From: Paracoccus sp. M683
GTDB taxonomy: Bacteria; Pseudomonadota; Alphaproteobacteria; Rhodobacterales; Rhodobacteraceae
Assembly (NCBI RefSeq): GCF_007096355.1
Contig: NZ_VKDF01000009.1
Span: forward strand, 60,665 to 124,664
Direction of reading: 5' to 3'
Length of the DNA stretch: 64,000 nt
Made by a program: the position numbers and the translations under genes. Shown one piece after another: positions 35,631 through 44,417 of this stretch. Every line of letters starts with the position of its first letter. The first letter of the stretch is position 1. The notes beneath the pieces were generated by a model. That model did no database searches and was not told where the DNA came from. It saw only the letters and a program-made list of their open reading frames with translations.

Positions 35631-35965
35631 TCCACGTTATAGATGTTGCCCGCCGCATCCAGCCGGAACACGATCCGGTTCGGGTCGTAATCCTGCGGCT
35701 CGATGCCGCGATATTCGACGACGCGGTAATCCTTGGTGATCCCCAGCTGCGGAATGATCGAGCCGGGCTGCGACAGATAGGTCGCATAGGTCTTGGCCCC
35801 GCACAGATCCGGTTCGCGCGATTGCAGTCCGGCAACGCCATCAACCGAGGCAATCGGTTGAACCATAGGCACAGGCGCCGGCATTGGCGCAGGTTCCGGT
35901 GCCGGCATACAGGCCGACAAAAGCGTGGCAGAGGCAATAAGCGGCAGGATCACTGATCTGGTCAT
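35621..35965 (-). CDS. Peptidase inhibitor I78-family lipoprotein, copy B
   Basis: A 114-aa lipoprotein with lipobox LSAC (Cys19) and a Pro/Ala/Met linker. The I78-like domain is more diverged (LCGAKTYATYLSQPG...DYRVVEYRGIEPQDYDPNRIVFRLDAAGNIYNVDCG). ATG 35965 gives a compact signal peptide. It is the upstream gene of an overlapping tandem pair. Confidence 0.8.
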   Translation of the reverse strand: MTRSVILPLIASATLLSACMPAPEPAPMPAPVPMVQPIASVDGVAGLQSREPDLCGAKTYATYLSQPGSIIPQLGITKDYRVVEYRGIEPQDYDPNRIVFRLDAAGNIYNVDCG

Positions 35966-36108
35966 GTCTGGTCCGTGAATGACGGCCCGGATGACGGGCC
36001 GGTGCAAAGATGTCGGCGTTATAGGAAGTTGATAGCAGCTTGTTAAGCTGGCTCTATTATCACGATCCCATCAGCACCGCACGACGCGCCGGCCCTGTTG
36101 CCAGAATG

Positions 36109-36810
36109 TCATTCCATCGGCGGCACCGTCTTGGCCCGGTCGGCGCGGCTGATCGCCGGATCGCCGTGAACCCGCGCCGCAGCACCAAAGCGCGGACCAT
36201 AGGCGGCCAGAAACACATGCGCCGCCCCGACCGTCGCCCGCCGCATATGCGCGTCGGTCACGCTGTCGCTGCCCAGAAACAACGCCCGGTCGCGGATCAG
36301 CGCGGTTGCCAGCGCGATCAGTTGTTCGGCCGCCAGTTCCATGTCGTTGATCTCCAGCTCGCCACGTCGGGTCCAACGTTCCAGATAGCTGCGCACATCG
36401 TCGCGCCTGCGGCGACAGGCCCGATCCATGCATTCCCGCGCCAGGTCGGGAAAGCGGGCAGATTCGCCAACCCGCAACCGGTAAGAGTTGACGCCGGATC
36501 CCGAAACCATCCGCACGGCCAATGCATGCACCAGGAACGGCAAAGCCTCGGCCGCGGGTCGGTCGGCAACCACCGCCACCAGCGATTCCTCGATGTCGAG
36601 GGCCAGATCGGCGCGGAAAACCTCGGTGAACATCAGTTCCTTGTCAGGGAAATAGCTATACAGCGTCGCCTTGGAAACCTTGGCCTCACCGGCAATGTCG
36701 TCGACGCTGGCACCTGCATAGCCTTCGCGCAGAAAAACCCGACGCGCACCTTCCAGGACCTGCTTGAATTTACGCCCCTTTGTGATGGGCAAACTATTTT
36801 GCGAAACCAT
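36109..36810 (-). CDS. TetR/AcrR-family transcriptional regulator
   Basis: A 233-aa repressor-type protein. The N-terminal helix-turn-helix GYAGASVDDIAGEAKVSKATLYSYFPDKELMF is typical of TetR/AcrR, and the C-terminal domain resembles the AefR-like group (DRALFLGSDSVTDAHMRRATV...). ATG 36810 follows GGAGGGG. It is divergent from gdhA across 345 bp, so it may regulate itself and gdhA, though no clear operator is seen. Confidence 0.88.
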   Translation of the reverse strand: MVSQNSLPITKGRKFKQVLEGARRVFLREGYAGASVDDIAGEAKVSKATLYSYFPDKELMFTEVFRADLALDIEESLVAVVADRPAAEALPFLVHALAVRMVSGSGVNSYRLRVGESARFPDLARECMDRACRRRRDDVRSYLERWTRRGELEINDMELAAEQLIALATALIRDRALFLGSDSVTDAHMRRATVGAAHVFLAAYGPRFGAAARVHGDPAISRADRAKTVPPME

Positions 36811-37155
36811 TAACCCCTCCGAAAATTGAATTCGGTGAACAAGAATTGCCGGCAGACCGGGGAGGGTCTGGACAGCGATGAAATCAGTACTGTGTCGTTC
36901 AACAACTTCGACAGATAAAGAAAGACTCGCCTTGAATGAAACAGGCACCTACCTGCATAAGTCTAAATTGCTCATGCATCCAGTCAATCCGCAAGCCTCC
37001 GCTGATCAAATTCCTCGACAGTGTGACACACAACTTGACGGCAGCCGTTTCAGTTTCCCAATCTGTTACAAGAAGAACAACAAAATGCACCGCAACCGCA
37101 TGGGGTCAGCAGGCCCTTCGCGGGCCGAGAAACCAGCAAAAGGGGGGGGGCTTCC
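36811..37155 (+). other. 345-bp divergent intergenic region before gdhA
   Basis: This gap, AT-richer than its surroundings, lies between the TetR gene and gdhA. A possible -35 TTGACG lies at 37035-37040 without a convincing -10. A run of nine G at 37142-37150 acts as the gdhA ribosome-binding site. Short ORFs here lack support and are not called. Confidence 0.5.
37142..37150 (+). promoter_or_regulatory. G9 tract serving as gdhA Shine-Dalgarno
   Basis: Nine consecutive G five nucleotides before the gdhA ATG form an unusual ribosome-binding site. Homopolymers of this length are prone to slippage. Confidence 0.5.
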
Positions 37156-38586
37156 ATGTCACATCCACAAACATCTTTCCGCGACTCGGTTGATCGCATG
37201 TTCACCCATGCGGCCAGCCTGATGGATCTGCCTCAGGGGCTGGAGGAAAAGATTCGCGTCTGCAATTCGACCTATACGGTTCGCTTTGGCGTGCGGATGC
37301 GGGGTGGTATCCACACCATCACCGGATACCGATCGGTGCATTCCGAACATATGGAGCCCGTCAAGGGCGGCATCCGCTATGCCATGTCCGTCAGCCAGGA
37401 CGAGGTCGAGGCGCTGGCGGCGCTGATGACCTATAAATGCGCGTTGGTCGAGGTGCCCTTTGGCGGCTCGAAAGGCGGTTTGGCCATCGACCCCCGCGCC
37501 TATACCGAGGAAGAGCTGGAACGGATCACCCGCCGCTTTACCTATGAACTGTCGCGGCGCAGCCTGATCTCGCCCAGCCAGAACGTGCCCGCCCCCGATA
37601 TGGGCACGGGCGAACGCGAGATGGCCTGGATGGCCGATGCCTATAAGCGGCTGCATCCCGACGACATCGACGCGCGCGGCTGCGTCACCGGCAAACCGGT
37701 ATCCTTCGGCGGCATTCAGGGTCGGGTCGAGGCAACCGGGCGTGGTGTGCAATACGCGATCCACGAATTTTTCCGCCACCCCGAGGCGATGAAGACCGCC
37801 GGTCTGGAAGGCGGGCTGGAAGGCAAGCGCATCATCGTGCAGGGCCTGGGGAATGTGGGCTTCCACGCAGCGCAATTCCTGTCCGACAATGACGGCGCAA
37901 AGATCATCGCCGTATCCGAACGCGACGGGGCGGTGATGAACCCCGACGGGCTGCATATCGGCGATCTGCGCGAACATATCCGCGAAACCGGCGGTGTCGC
38001 GGGCTTTGCCGGTGCCACCGGCTATTCCCAGAACAGCCTTGGCGCGCTGGAGATGGACTGCGACATCCTGATTCCTGCCGCAATCGAGGGTGTGATCGAC
38101 GCCAGCAATGCCGACCGCATCAACACCCGCCTGATCGTCGAGGCCGCCAACGGCCCGATCACCGCCGAGGCAGATGAAATCCTGCGCAAACGCGGCATCG
38201 TCATCGTTCCCGACATGTATGCCAATGCCGGCGGTGTGACCGTGTCCTATTTCGAATGGGTCAAGAACCTGACCCATATCCGATTTGGCCGGATGGAGCG
38301 GCGCGAACAAGAGGCGCGGACCAACCTGCTGGTGACCGAACTTGAACGGCTATCGGCGGACAAGGGCCTTGGCTGGACGCTGACCAAGGATTTCAAGGAT
38401 CGCTATCTGAAGGGCGCAAGCGAGCTGGAACTGGTCCGCTCGGGCCTGGATGACACGATGCGCGGCGCATTCCAAAGCATGGCCGAAATCTGGTACAGCG
38501 ACGACAAGGTCGAGGATCTGCGCACTGCCGCCTATGTCGTTGCCATCCGGCGGATTGCCCAAAGCTATCAGGCTATGGGGCTGTAG
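37156..38586 (+). CDS. gdhA: NAD-type glutamate dehydrogenase
   Basis: Catalyses reversible oxidative deamination of glutamate to 2-oxoglutarate, 476 aa. The substrate loop PVKGGIRYAMSVSQDEVEALAALMTYKCAL, the catalytic Lys segment VPFGGSKGG, PAPDMGTGEREMAWM and the Rossmann motif VQGLGNVGFHAAQ are all seen. The short family and Glu/Leu/Phe/Val dehydrogenase C-terminus favour NAD use over NADP. It follows a divergent TetR gene and ends at a strong terminator. Confidence 0.95.
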   Translation: MSHPQTSFRDSVDRMFTHAASLMDLPQGLEEKIRVCNSTYTVRFGVRMRGGIHTITGYRSVHSEHMEPVKGGIRYAMSVSQDEVEALAALMTYKCALVEVPFGGSKGGLAIDPRAYTEEELERITRRFTYELSRRSLISPSQNVPAPDMGTGEREMAWMADAYKRLHPDDIDARGCVTGKPVSFGGIQGRVEATGRGVQYAIHEFFRHPEAMKTAGLEGGLEGKRIIVQGLGNVGFHAAQFLSDNDGAKIIAVSERDGAVMNPDGLHIGDLREHIRETGGVAGFAGATGYSQNSLGALEMDCDILIPAAIEGVIDASNADRINTRLIVEAANGPITAEADEILRKRGIVIVPDMYANAGGVTVSYFEWVKNLTHIRFGRMERREQEARTNLLVTELERLSADKGLGWTLTKDFKDRYLKGASELELVRSGLDDTMRGAFQSMAEIWYSDDKVEDLRTAAYVVAIRRIAQSYQAMGL

Positions 38587-38621
38587 GCCCCACCAGACAT
38601 ATCGCCAGACACATCGCCAGG

Positions 38622-38658
38622 AAAGCCCGCAGCGCGCCCATGCCGCTGCGGGCTTTTG
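38622..38658. terminator. Bidirectional terminator between gdhA and bioA
   Basis: AAAGCCCGCAGC pairs with GCTGCGGGCTTT around an 11-nt loop, with T's after it on the plus strand and A's before it. It ends both convergent transcripts. Confidence 0.88.
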
Positions 38659-38672
38659 CGTTCCGCCCCCGT

Positions 38673-39917
38673 TCAGGCGGGGCGATAGCTTTCGATGGCC
38701 CCATAGGCCAGATCCAGATCGCCAGCCGTCACGCAATAGGGGGGTAACAGATAGACCGTATTGCCCAGTGGCCGCAGCAACACGCCATTGGCCATGAAAT
38801 GCGCCCGCATCCGAGGCCCTTCCTGCGCCAGGTATCCGCCTTGTGGAACGTTCAGGTCCATGGCGGCGATGGTGCCGCATTGACGGATATTTCCGAAACG
38901 CGGATTGTCGGCGAACCGGGCCAGCCGCTGCGCCTGCATGGCGGCAAGCCCGTCCAGCACATCCTGCATCGGCCTGTCCCCCCACAGCCGCAGATTGGCC
39001 AGCCCTGCCGCACAAGCGATCGGATTCGCCGTATAACTGGACGAGTGATAGAAGGTCCGCGTCCGGTCGGTCGAATAATGCGCCTGGAAAATCCTTTCAC
39101 TCGCCAGGGTCGCCGCCAGGGGGATCGCCCCGCCCGTCAGCCCCTTGCTTGTGCACAGGATATCGGGCGCGATCCCCGCATGATCACAGGCCCATAGCCG
39201 GCCGGTGCGCCCCCAGCCCGTCATCACCTCATCAGCGATCATCAACACGTCATGGCGGTCGCAGATTTCGCGCAGCCCGCGAAGAACCGCAGGCCGATAC
39301 ATCAGCATCCCGCCCGCGCCCAACACCAGCGGTTCAAGGATCAGCGCGGCCATCTGACCGCTGCGCGCCAACGCCTCGAATGCATCCAGCGTCTGCTGCC
39401 CGTCCCCTTCGGGAAAGGGCAGGCTGTCGACGGCGAACATCATCGGCTCGTATGTGGCATTGAACACGCCGCGTTCGCCCACGCTCATCGTGCCGATGGT
39501 ATCGCCGTGATAGCTGTGCTGCATGACCGCGATCCGGTGCCGCCCGTCGCCGGCATGGCGCCAATAACCAAGTGCCATCTTCAGCGCCACCTCGACCGAG
39601 GTCGATCCGCTGTCGGAATAGAACACCCGCGTCAGCCCCTTTGGCGCAACCTGGGTCAGCGCGTTTGCCAATTGCTCGGCCGGTTCATGCGTCAGGCCGG
39701 CAAAAATCACCTGATCCAGCGTCTCGGCTGCATCGCGGATCGCCGCCATGATCCGAGCTTCGCGATGGCCGTGGGTGATGACCCACCAACTGCTGATCCC
39801 GTCCAGCAGCCGCCCCTGCGCCGTCTCGATCCAGGCACCCTCCGTGCGGGTGACGACGGGGGGAACCGGCTCGGTCGCGTGCTGCGTGAAGGGATACCAG
39901 ACTGCATTGCCGGTCAT
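38673..39917 (-). CDS. bioA: Adenosylmethionine-8-amino-7-oxononanoate aminotransferase
   Basis: PLP enzyme of biotin synthesis converting KAPA to DAPA with SAM as amino donor, 414 aa. PFTQHATEPVPP, SSWWVITHGHREARI, YHGDTIGTMSVG, IADEVMTGWGRTG and the PLP lysine in TSKGLTGG are all present. Last gene of the bioBFDA operon, 12 bp after bioD. Confidence 0.95.
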   Translation of the reverse strand: MTGNAVWYPFTQHATEPVPPVVTRTEGAWIETAQGRLLDGISSWWVITHGHREARIMAAIRDAAETLDQVIFAGLTHEPAEQLANALTQVAPKGLTRVFYSDSGSTSVEVALKMALGYWRHAGDGRHRIAVMQHSYHGDTIGTMSVGERGVFNATYEPMMFAVDSLPFPEGDGQQTLDAFEALARSGQMAALILEPLVLGAGGMLMYRPAVLRGLREICDRHDVLMIADEVMTGWGRTGRLWACDHAGIAPDILCTSKGLTGGAIPLAATLASERIFQAHYSTDRTRTFYHSSSYTANPIACAAGLANLRLWGDRPMQDVLDGLAAMQAQRLARFADNPRFGNIRQCGTIAAMDLNVPQGGYLAQEGPRMRAHFMANGVLLRPLGNTVYLLPPYCVTAGDLDLAYGAIESYRPA

Positions 39918-39929
39918 TGCCCGCCCTCC

Positions 39930-40619
39930 TCAGAAGTCATCGCGCCGGAAATTCGCGGCCATGGCAGCGGACAGGCTGTGCCGATCCAGATGGTCCAGCA
40001 TCGGCAACCGCCCCAGCACAGGCACCGCGCCGATCTGCCCGATCGTGGCCATATTGTCAGGATTGTCGTCTCCGACGAAGGCAACGCCATGGATCGGCAC
40101 ATCCCGCGCCCGCAGGCTTTCGATCGCGGTCAGGCTGTGGCTGATGGTGCCCAACCCGGTGGTCGCAACCAGAATGACAGGAATCTGCCATTCCGCAAAG
40201 AGATCGGCGAACAGCACCTGCCGTGTCACCGGCACCAGAACGCCGCCCGCGCCCTCGATCACCAGCGGATCGGCAGATGGCGGCACCAGGCGGGCGGGCT
40301 CGACCAGCACATTGTCCAGTTCGGCGGCACGATGAGGCGACAGGGGCTGACCAAGCCGATAGGATTCCGCAAAAACCCGCGCCCCGGACAGCCGCACGAT
40401 TTCCGCCGCATCCGTGGCCTGCTGGGGGGCGCAGTCCATTGCGACAGCTGTGGCAGCCACCGGATGCGCGGCCCCGGTCCCCACGGGATTGGGCAGGTTC
40501 CCAACCAGCCCCGATTGCACCGGCTTCCAGTAATCGGCGCGGATCAACCCGCACAGCCCGGCCGCAAAGACGGTCTTTCCCACATCCGTCCCGGTGCCTG
40601 TGATCACATATCGGGCCAT
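39930..40619 (-). CDS. bioD: Dethiobiotin synthetase
   Basis: ATP-dependent ureido-ring closure of DAPA to dethiobiotin, 229 aa. The P-loop GTGTDVGKT lies at residues 8-16, followed by KPVQSG and the conserved EGAGGVLVP loop. Its start overlaps bioF by 16 bp. Confidence 0.93.
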   Translation of the reverse strand: MARYVITGTGTDVGKTVFAAGLCGLIRADYWKPVQSGLVGNLPNPVGTGAAHPVAATAVAMDCAPQQATDAAEIVRLSGARVFAESYRLGQPLSPHRAAELDNVLVEPARLVPPSADPLVIEGAGGVLVPVTRQVLFADLFAEWQIPVILVATTGLGTISHSLTAIESLRARDVPIHGVAFVGDDNPDNMATIGQIGAVPVLGRLPMLDHLDRHSLSAAMAANFRRDDF

Positions 40620-41749
40620 AATTCCTCCAGCGTCTCGGCCAGCCGCCGCACATCCTCGGGCGAGGCATTCAGGGTCAGCGAAACCCGCAGCCGCGACGTC
40701 CCTTCGGGCACGGTTGGCGGCCTGATACCGCGGACATCGAACCCCCGGCTCTGGACGCGGGAGGCAAGCTGCATGGTCTCGGCATTGCCGCCCACGATCA
40801 GCGGCACGATCTGGCTGCCGCTGACCCGCACCTGCGGCAGACGCCGCGCCATTTCGTCCGAGAACAACCCGACCAGCCCCTGCAAGGCCGCCCGCCGTTC
40901 AGGCTCGTCCCGCAAAATCGCCAGCGCCTCGATCCCGACCGCCGCCATCAAAGGCGAAGGCGCGGTGGCGAAAATGAACGGTCGACAGCGATTGACCAGG
41001 AAATCGACCAGCGGACGCGCCGCGCAGATCAGCGCCCCTGACCCACCCAGAGCCTTGCCAAGCGTATGCAGGGTCAGCACATTCGCCCGCCCCTCAAGAT
41101 GATGGGCCAGACCTCTGCCTTCCGGTCCATAGACGCCGGTGGCATGCGCCTCATCGACCACCAGAAAACCATGCTGATCAGCCAGCGCGGCCAACTCGTC
41201 CAGCGGGGCCAGATCGCCATCCATGCTGTAAAGGCTCTCAACCGCGATCCAGACAGCCCCGCGGTTTCCGGCCGCACGCCACCGACCGATCAGATCCGCC
41301 GCATGGTCCACATCGCTGTGCCGAAACCGCATGACCTCGGCCCGCCCGCTGCGCGCACCTTCATTCGAACTTGCATGGGCCAACTCGTCCAGCAGCAGCA
41401 GGTCCCCACGCTGCGGCAAAGTGCCAAGCATGGCGAAATTCGCCACATAACCGCCACCGAAACCCAGCACCGCCTCAGCCCCGAAAAACCGTGCGGCCTC
41501 GGCCTCGAACGCCTCCTGCAACCCGAGATTGCCACGCAGCAAGCGCGACCCGGCCGCACCGACGGGCACACCCTGGTCCAGCGCGCGCCGCGCCGCCGCC
41601 GCCAGCCGTGCCGAACCGGCCAGCCCCAGATAGTCGTTCGACGAAAAATCGACGCCGTCGCGCCCGCTTAGCCGACGCAGCCGCGCCTGATCGGCCAAAG
41701 CGTCAAGATGGTCGCGATAAACCGACAGCCGGTCCGCAATCCCTGCCAT
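40604..41749 (-). CDS. bioF: 8-amino-7-oxononanoate synthase
   Basis: PLP-dependent condensation of pimeloyl-ACP/CoA with alanine to KAPA, 381 aa. FSSNDYLGLA, GSRLLRGN, VDEAHATGVYG and LGKALGGSGA (PLP Lys) are family motifs. ATG 41749 is used; an ATG five codons upstream lies in the extragenic element. The element immediately precedes the gene and may supply its ribosome-binding site (ACGGATGAT). Confidence 0.95.
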   Translation of the reverse strand: MAGIADRLSVYRDHLDALADQARLRRLSGRDGVDFSSNDYLGLAGSARLAAAARRALDQGVPVGAAGSRLLRGNLGLQEAFEAEAARFFGAEAVLGFGGGYVANFAMLGTLPQRGDLLLLDELAHASSNEGARSGRAEVMRFRHSDVDHAADLIGRWRAAGNRGAVWIAVESLYSMDGDLAPLDELAALADQHGFLVVDEAHATGVYGPEGRGLAHHLEGRANVLTLHTLGKALGGSGALICAARPLVDFLVNRCRPFIFATAPSPLMAAVGIEALAILRDEPERRAALQGLVGLFSDEMARRLPQVRVSGSQIVPLIVGGNAETMQLASRVQSRGFDVRGIRPPTVPEGTSRLRVSLTLNASPEDVRRLAETLEELWPDM

Positions 41750-41750
41750 A

Positions 41751-41816
41751 TCATCCGTGTCCAAATATCCTGGGGGAACGGGCCGCAGGCCCGTGGGGGC
41801 AAAGCCCCCGCCCCCT
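41751..41816 (-). repeat. Extragenic GGATATTT element, copy 6, inside the bio operon
   Basis: On the minus strand GGGGGCTTTGCCCCC, then ACGGGCCTGCGGCCCGT, then CCCCCAGGATATTTGGACACGGATGAT. It fills the bioB-bioF gap exactly and is co-directional with the operon. Confidence 0.85.
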
Positions 41817-42886
41817 CACCGCAGAACCGGGATCGCAGGGTCGGCAGCCCTTGCCGCCTGGCGCCGCGCGTCACCCGTGTCGGCAACCGGATCGCCGGCA
41901 AAATGCTCATGCGCCTGCATCGGGCTCAGACCAAGCCGGGTGAACAGCAGCATATCCTGATCCTCGGCCGGATTGTCCTTGGTCAGCAGCGTATCGCCCA
42001 CAAAGATCGAATTCGCGCCGGCAAAGAAGCACATCGCCTGCATCTCGTCACTCATGCCGGTCCGGCCCGCGGACAGACGCACATGGCTTTGGGGCATCAT
42101 GATCCGAGCCGTGGCAATGGTGCGGACAAAGTCGATCGGATCGACGGGCGGCGCATCCTCCAGCGGGGTGCCGGCAACAGGGATCAGCATGTTGATCGGA
42201 ACGCTTTCGGGCGCCTCGGGCAGATTGGCCAGCGTGACCAGCATGTCGACCCGGTCCTGATTGCCCTCGCCCAGTCCCAGAATACCGCCGGAACAGACCT
42301 TGATCCCGCTGTCGCGGACATTCTGCAAGGTCTCCAGCCGGTCAGCAAAGGTTCGGGTGGTGATGACGTTGCTGTAATGCGCTTCCGAAGTGTCGATATT
42401 GTGGTTGTAGTAATCCAGCCCCGCCACCTTCAGCCGCTTGGCCTGATCACCATCCAGCATCCCCAGCGTCATGCAGGTTTCCATGCCAAGCGCCTTGACC
42501 CCCTCGATCATGGCGACGATCTGCGCCATGTCGCGTTCCTTCGGACTGCGCCAGGCCGCCCCCATGCAATAGCGCGTCGCCCCTGCATCGCGGGCACGCC
42601 GCGCCTCGGAAATGACCCGTTCGACCTCGATCAGTTTTGACGCCGACAAACCCGAATCATACCGCGCTGACTGGCTGCAATAGGTGCAGTCCTCGGGGCA
42701 GCCGCCGGTCTTGATCGACAAAAGCCGGCTCATCTGCACCCGGTTGGGATCGAAATGCCGCCGATGCACGGTCTGCGCCTGAAACAGCAGATCCATGAAC
42801 GGCAAATCGAACAGCGCTTTTGCCTCTTCGGCGGACCAGACTTTGCGGCTGGTCATCGCGTCAGCGGTCAGGTTGGATTGCAGCAT
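41816..42886 (-). CDS. bioB: Biotin synthase
   Basis: Radical SAM enzyme inserting sulfur into dethiobiotin, 356 aa. The SAM-cluster motif is [13 protein letters not shown] (CxxxCxxC), followed by YYNHNIDTS and the auxiliary-cluster ligand region. ATG 42886 was chosen because GAGG precedes it at good spacing; a GTG is three codons upstream. First gene of bioBFDA; the pimelate-arm genes bioC, bioH and bioZ are absent nearby. Confidence 0.96.
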   Translation of the reverse strand: MLQSNLTADAMTSRKVWSAEEAKALFDLPFMDLLFQAQTVHRRHFDPNRVQMSRLLSIKTGGCPEDCTYCSQSARYDSGLSASKLIEVERVISEARRARDAGATRYCMGAAWRSPKERDMAQIVAMIEGVKALGMETCMTLGMLDGDQAKRLKVAGLDYYNHNIDTSEAHYSNVITTRTFADRLETLQNVRDSGIKVCSGGILGLGEGNQDRVDMLVTLANLPEAPESVPINMLIPVAGTPLEDAPPVDPIDFVRTIATARIMMPQSHVRLSAGRTGMSDEMQAMCFFAGANSIFVGDTLLTKDNPAEDQDMLLFTRLGLSPMQAHEHFAGDPVADTGDARRQAARAADPAIPVLR

Positions 42887-42999
42887 GGCAGGCACCTCGG
42901 CGGCTTGATTGCCCTTCCCTTAACAACTCGCCACCGGACTGTCCAATACCGGCTTTGCAATGACGATCGCAGCCGCCCACCCACCGGACCTGTCCCGGC

Positions 43000-43353
43000 C
43001 TATTTCCGATCCCATTGCCCTGACAGGCTTTCCAGCACATTCGCGCGGCCGAATTCCTTGGCAGCCCGCTGCCGCGCCAGTTCAAAACGCGGCAGCATCA
43101 TCTGAAGCTCGCGCCGTCCGCGTTCGGCATTGCGCGACATCTCGCCGGCCTGGGCGCTGGCCACGCGAGCCTCGGCCAGCGTCATTGGCGCGGCCGAAGC
43201 ATAGCAGCGCGCAACAGCCTCTTCGCAAGCTTCTATCCGCTGCCGGGCGGCCTCGACATTCGTGCTGAAGGCCGCAAACCGTTTCAGCTCCAAATCGGAT
43301 TTCAACTGGGCAAGACGCGCAAGCTGCGCCATCTTGTTGCGGATCGTTACCAT
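43000..43353 (-). CDS. FliJ-like coiled-coil protein (flagellar)
   Basis: A 117-aa almost entirely helical, Glu/Arg/Ala-rich protein (LARLAQLKSDLELKRFAAFSTNVEAARQRIEACEEAVARC) overlapping flhB by 7 bp. Length, composition and position fit FliJ, the export ATPase stalk, but the sequence match is weak by eye, so a generic flagellar coiled-coil protein is the alternative. Confidence 0.55.
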   Translation of the reverse strand: MVTIRNKMAQLARLAQLKSDLELKRFAAFSTNVEAARQRIEACEEAVARCYASAAPMTLAEARVASAQAGEMSRNAERGRRELQMMLPRFELARQRAAKEFGRANVLESLSGQWDRK

Positions 43354-44417
43354 CCCTTGCGCGCCCTTTCCCGCATCTTTTCGGCAAAGCGGATGGCGGC
43401 TGCGACCGGGCCAAAATGATCCTGACGGATCTCTTCGCCAAGCTTGACCGTCGCATGGATCGCCCGTGCCGCCGGGGGATCTGACCAGATCGGCACCTTA
43501 TGGGCATTCGCCCTGTCGCGGATCCGGGCGGCAACGTCGTCGACGCCCTTCGCCACACAGATCGGCGCGCGACCGCTGCCGCGATGCCATTTCAGTGCCA
43601 CCGCATAATGCGTCGGGTTGACGATGATGACATCAGCCGTCTCGACATCCTGCAACATCTGCGACATCGCAAGATCGACCGCCTTCTGCCGGCGCGCGGC
43701 CTTCATATGCGGATCGCCTTCGGATTCCTTGTGTTCGTCCTGCATTTCCTTCCGCGTCATGCGGTTCTTGCGCAAATGCTCGAACCGTTTCCACATCAGG
43801 TCCAGAACCGCAAAGGCAACAGATACGGCCAGGGCCAGCATGAAAGCCCGTTGCAGGATCACACCCAACCCCACCACCCAGGCATTGCCCGATGACAACC
43901 CGGCATTCTGCAACATGACGAAAAGTGACCGGAACAGATAGACCCCGCCGACACAGACCAGCGCCGATTTTCCCAACGAAATCGCGAATGTCACCAAGCC
44001 CGAACTGCCGAATTTCTGGGCCGCATTCTTCACCGGGTTGATCCTGTTGAAGTCGAAAGCCAGCTTCTTCGGCGTGAAGATCAGGCCGCGCTGCGCGATC
44101 AATACCAGGAAGATAAAGACCATCGGCACGGCGGCCAACAAGGTGACGGCCACGGATGCGAATTGCCCCACCGCCGCCCCAAGCGCAAAGACCGGCCCGA
44201 TGGGCCAGCCATCCGAGCCCATGATACGCGCCGCCATCCCAAGCCAGGCCTTGACCGCGAATGCCGCACCGATCCCGAAGGCCAGCCAGGCGCCGGCATA
44301 CATTGCCGCCACATTCACCTCGGTCGAGCGCGGTACATCGCCTTGTTCGCGCGCCCGGCGCAAGCGCTGCTCGGTCGGGTCGAATTGCTTTTCGCTTTGA
44401 TCCTGATCTGCGCTCAT
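43347..44417 (-). CDS. flhB: Flagellar biosynthesis protein FlhB
   Basis: Export-gate protein and substrate-specificity switch, 356 aa. The N-terminus MSADQDQSEKQFDPTEQRLRRA, four transmembrane helices and the NPTH autocleavage site in VIIVNPTHYAVALKW are clear. ATG 44417 overlaps fliR by 4 bp. Confidence 0.95.
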   Translation of the reverse strand: MSADQDQSEKQFDPTEQRLRRAREQGDVPRSTEVNVAAMYAGAWLAFGIGAAFAVKAWLGMAARIMGSDGWPIGPVFALGAAVGQFASVAVTLLAAVPMVFIFLVLIAQRGLIFTPKKLAFDFNRINPVKNAAQKFGSSGLVTFAISLGKSALVCVGGVYLFRSLFVMLQNAGLSSGNAWVVGLGVILQRAFMLALAVSVAFAVLDLMWKRFEHLRKNRMTRKEMQDEHKESEGDPHMKAARRQKAVDLAMSQMLQDVETADVIIVNPTHYAVALKWHRGSGRAPICVAKGVDDVAARIRDRANAHKVPIWSDPPAARAIHATVKLGEEIRQDHFGPVAAAIRFAEKMRERARKGW

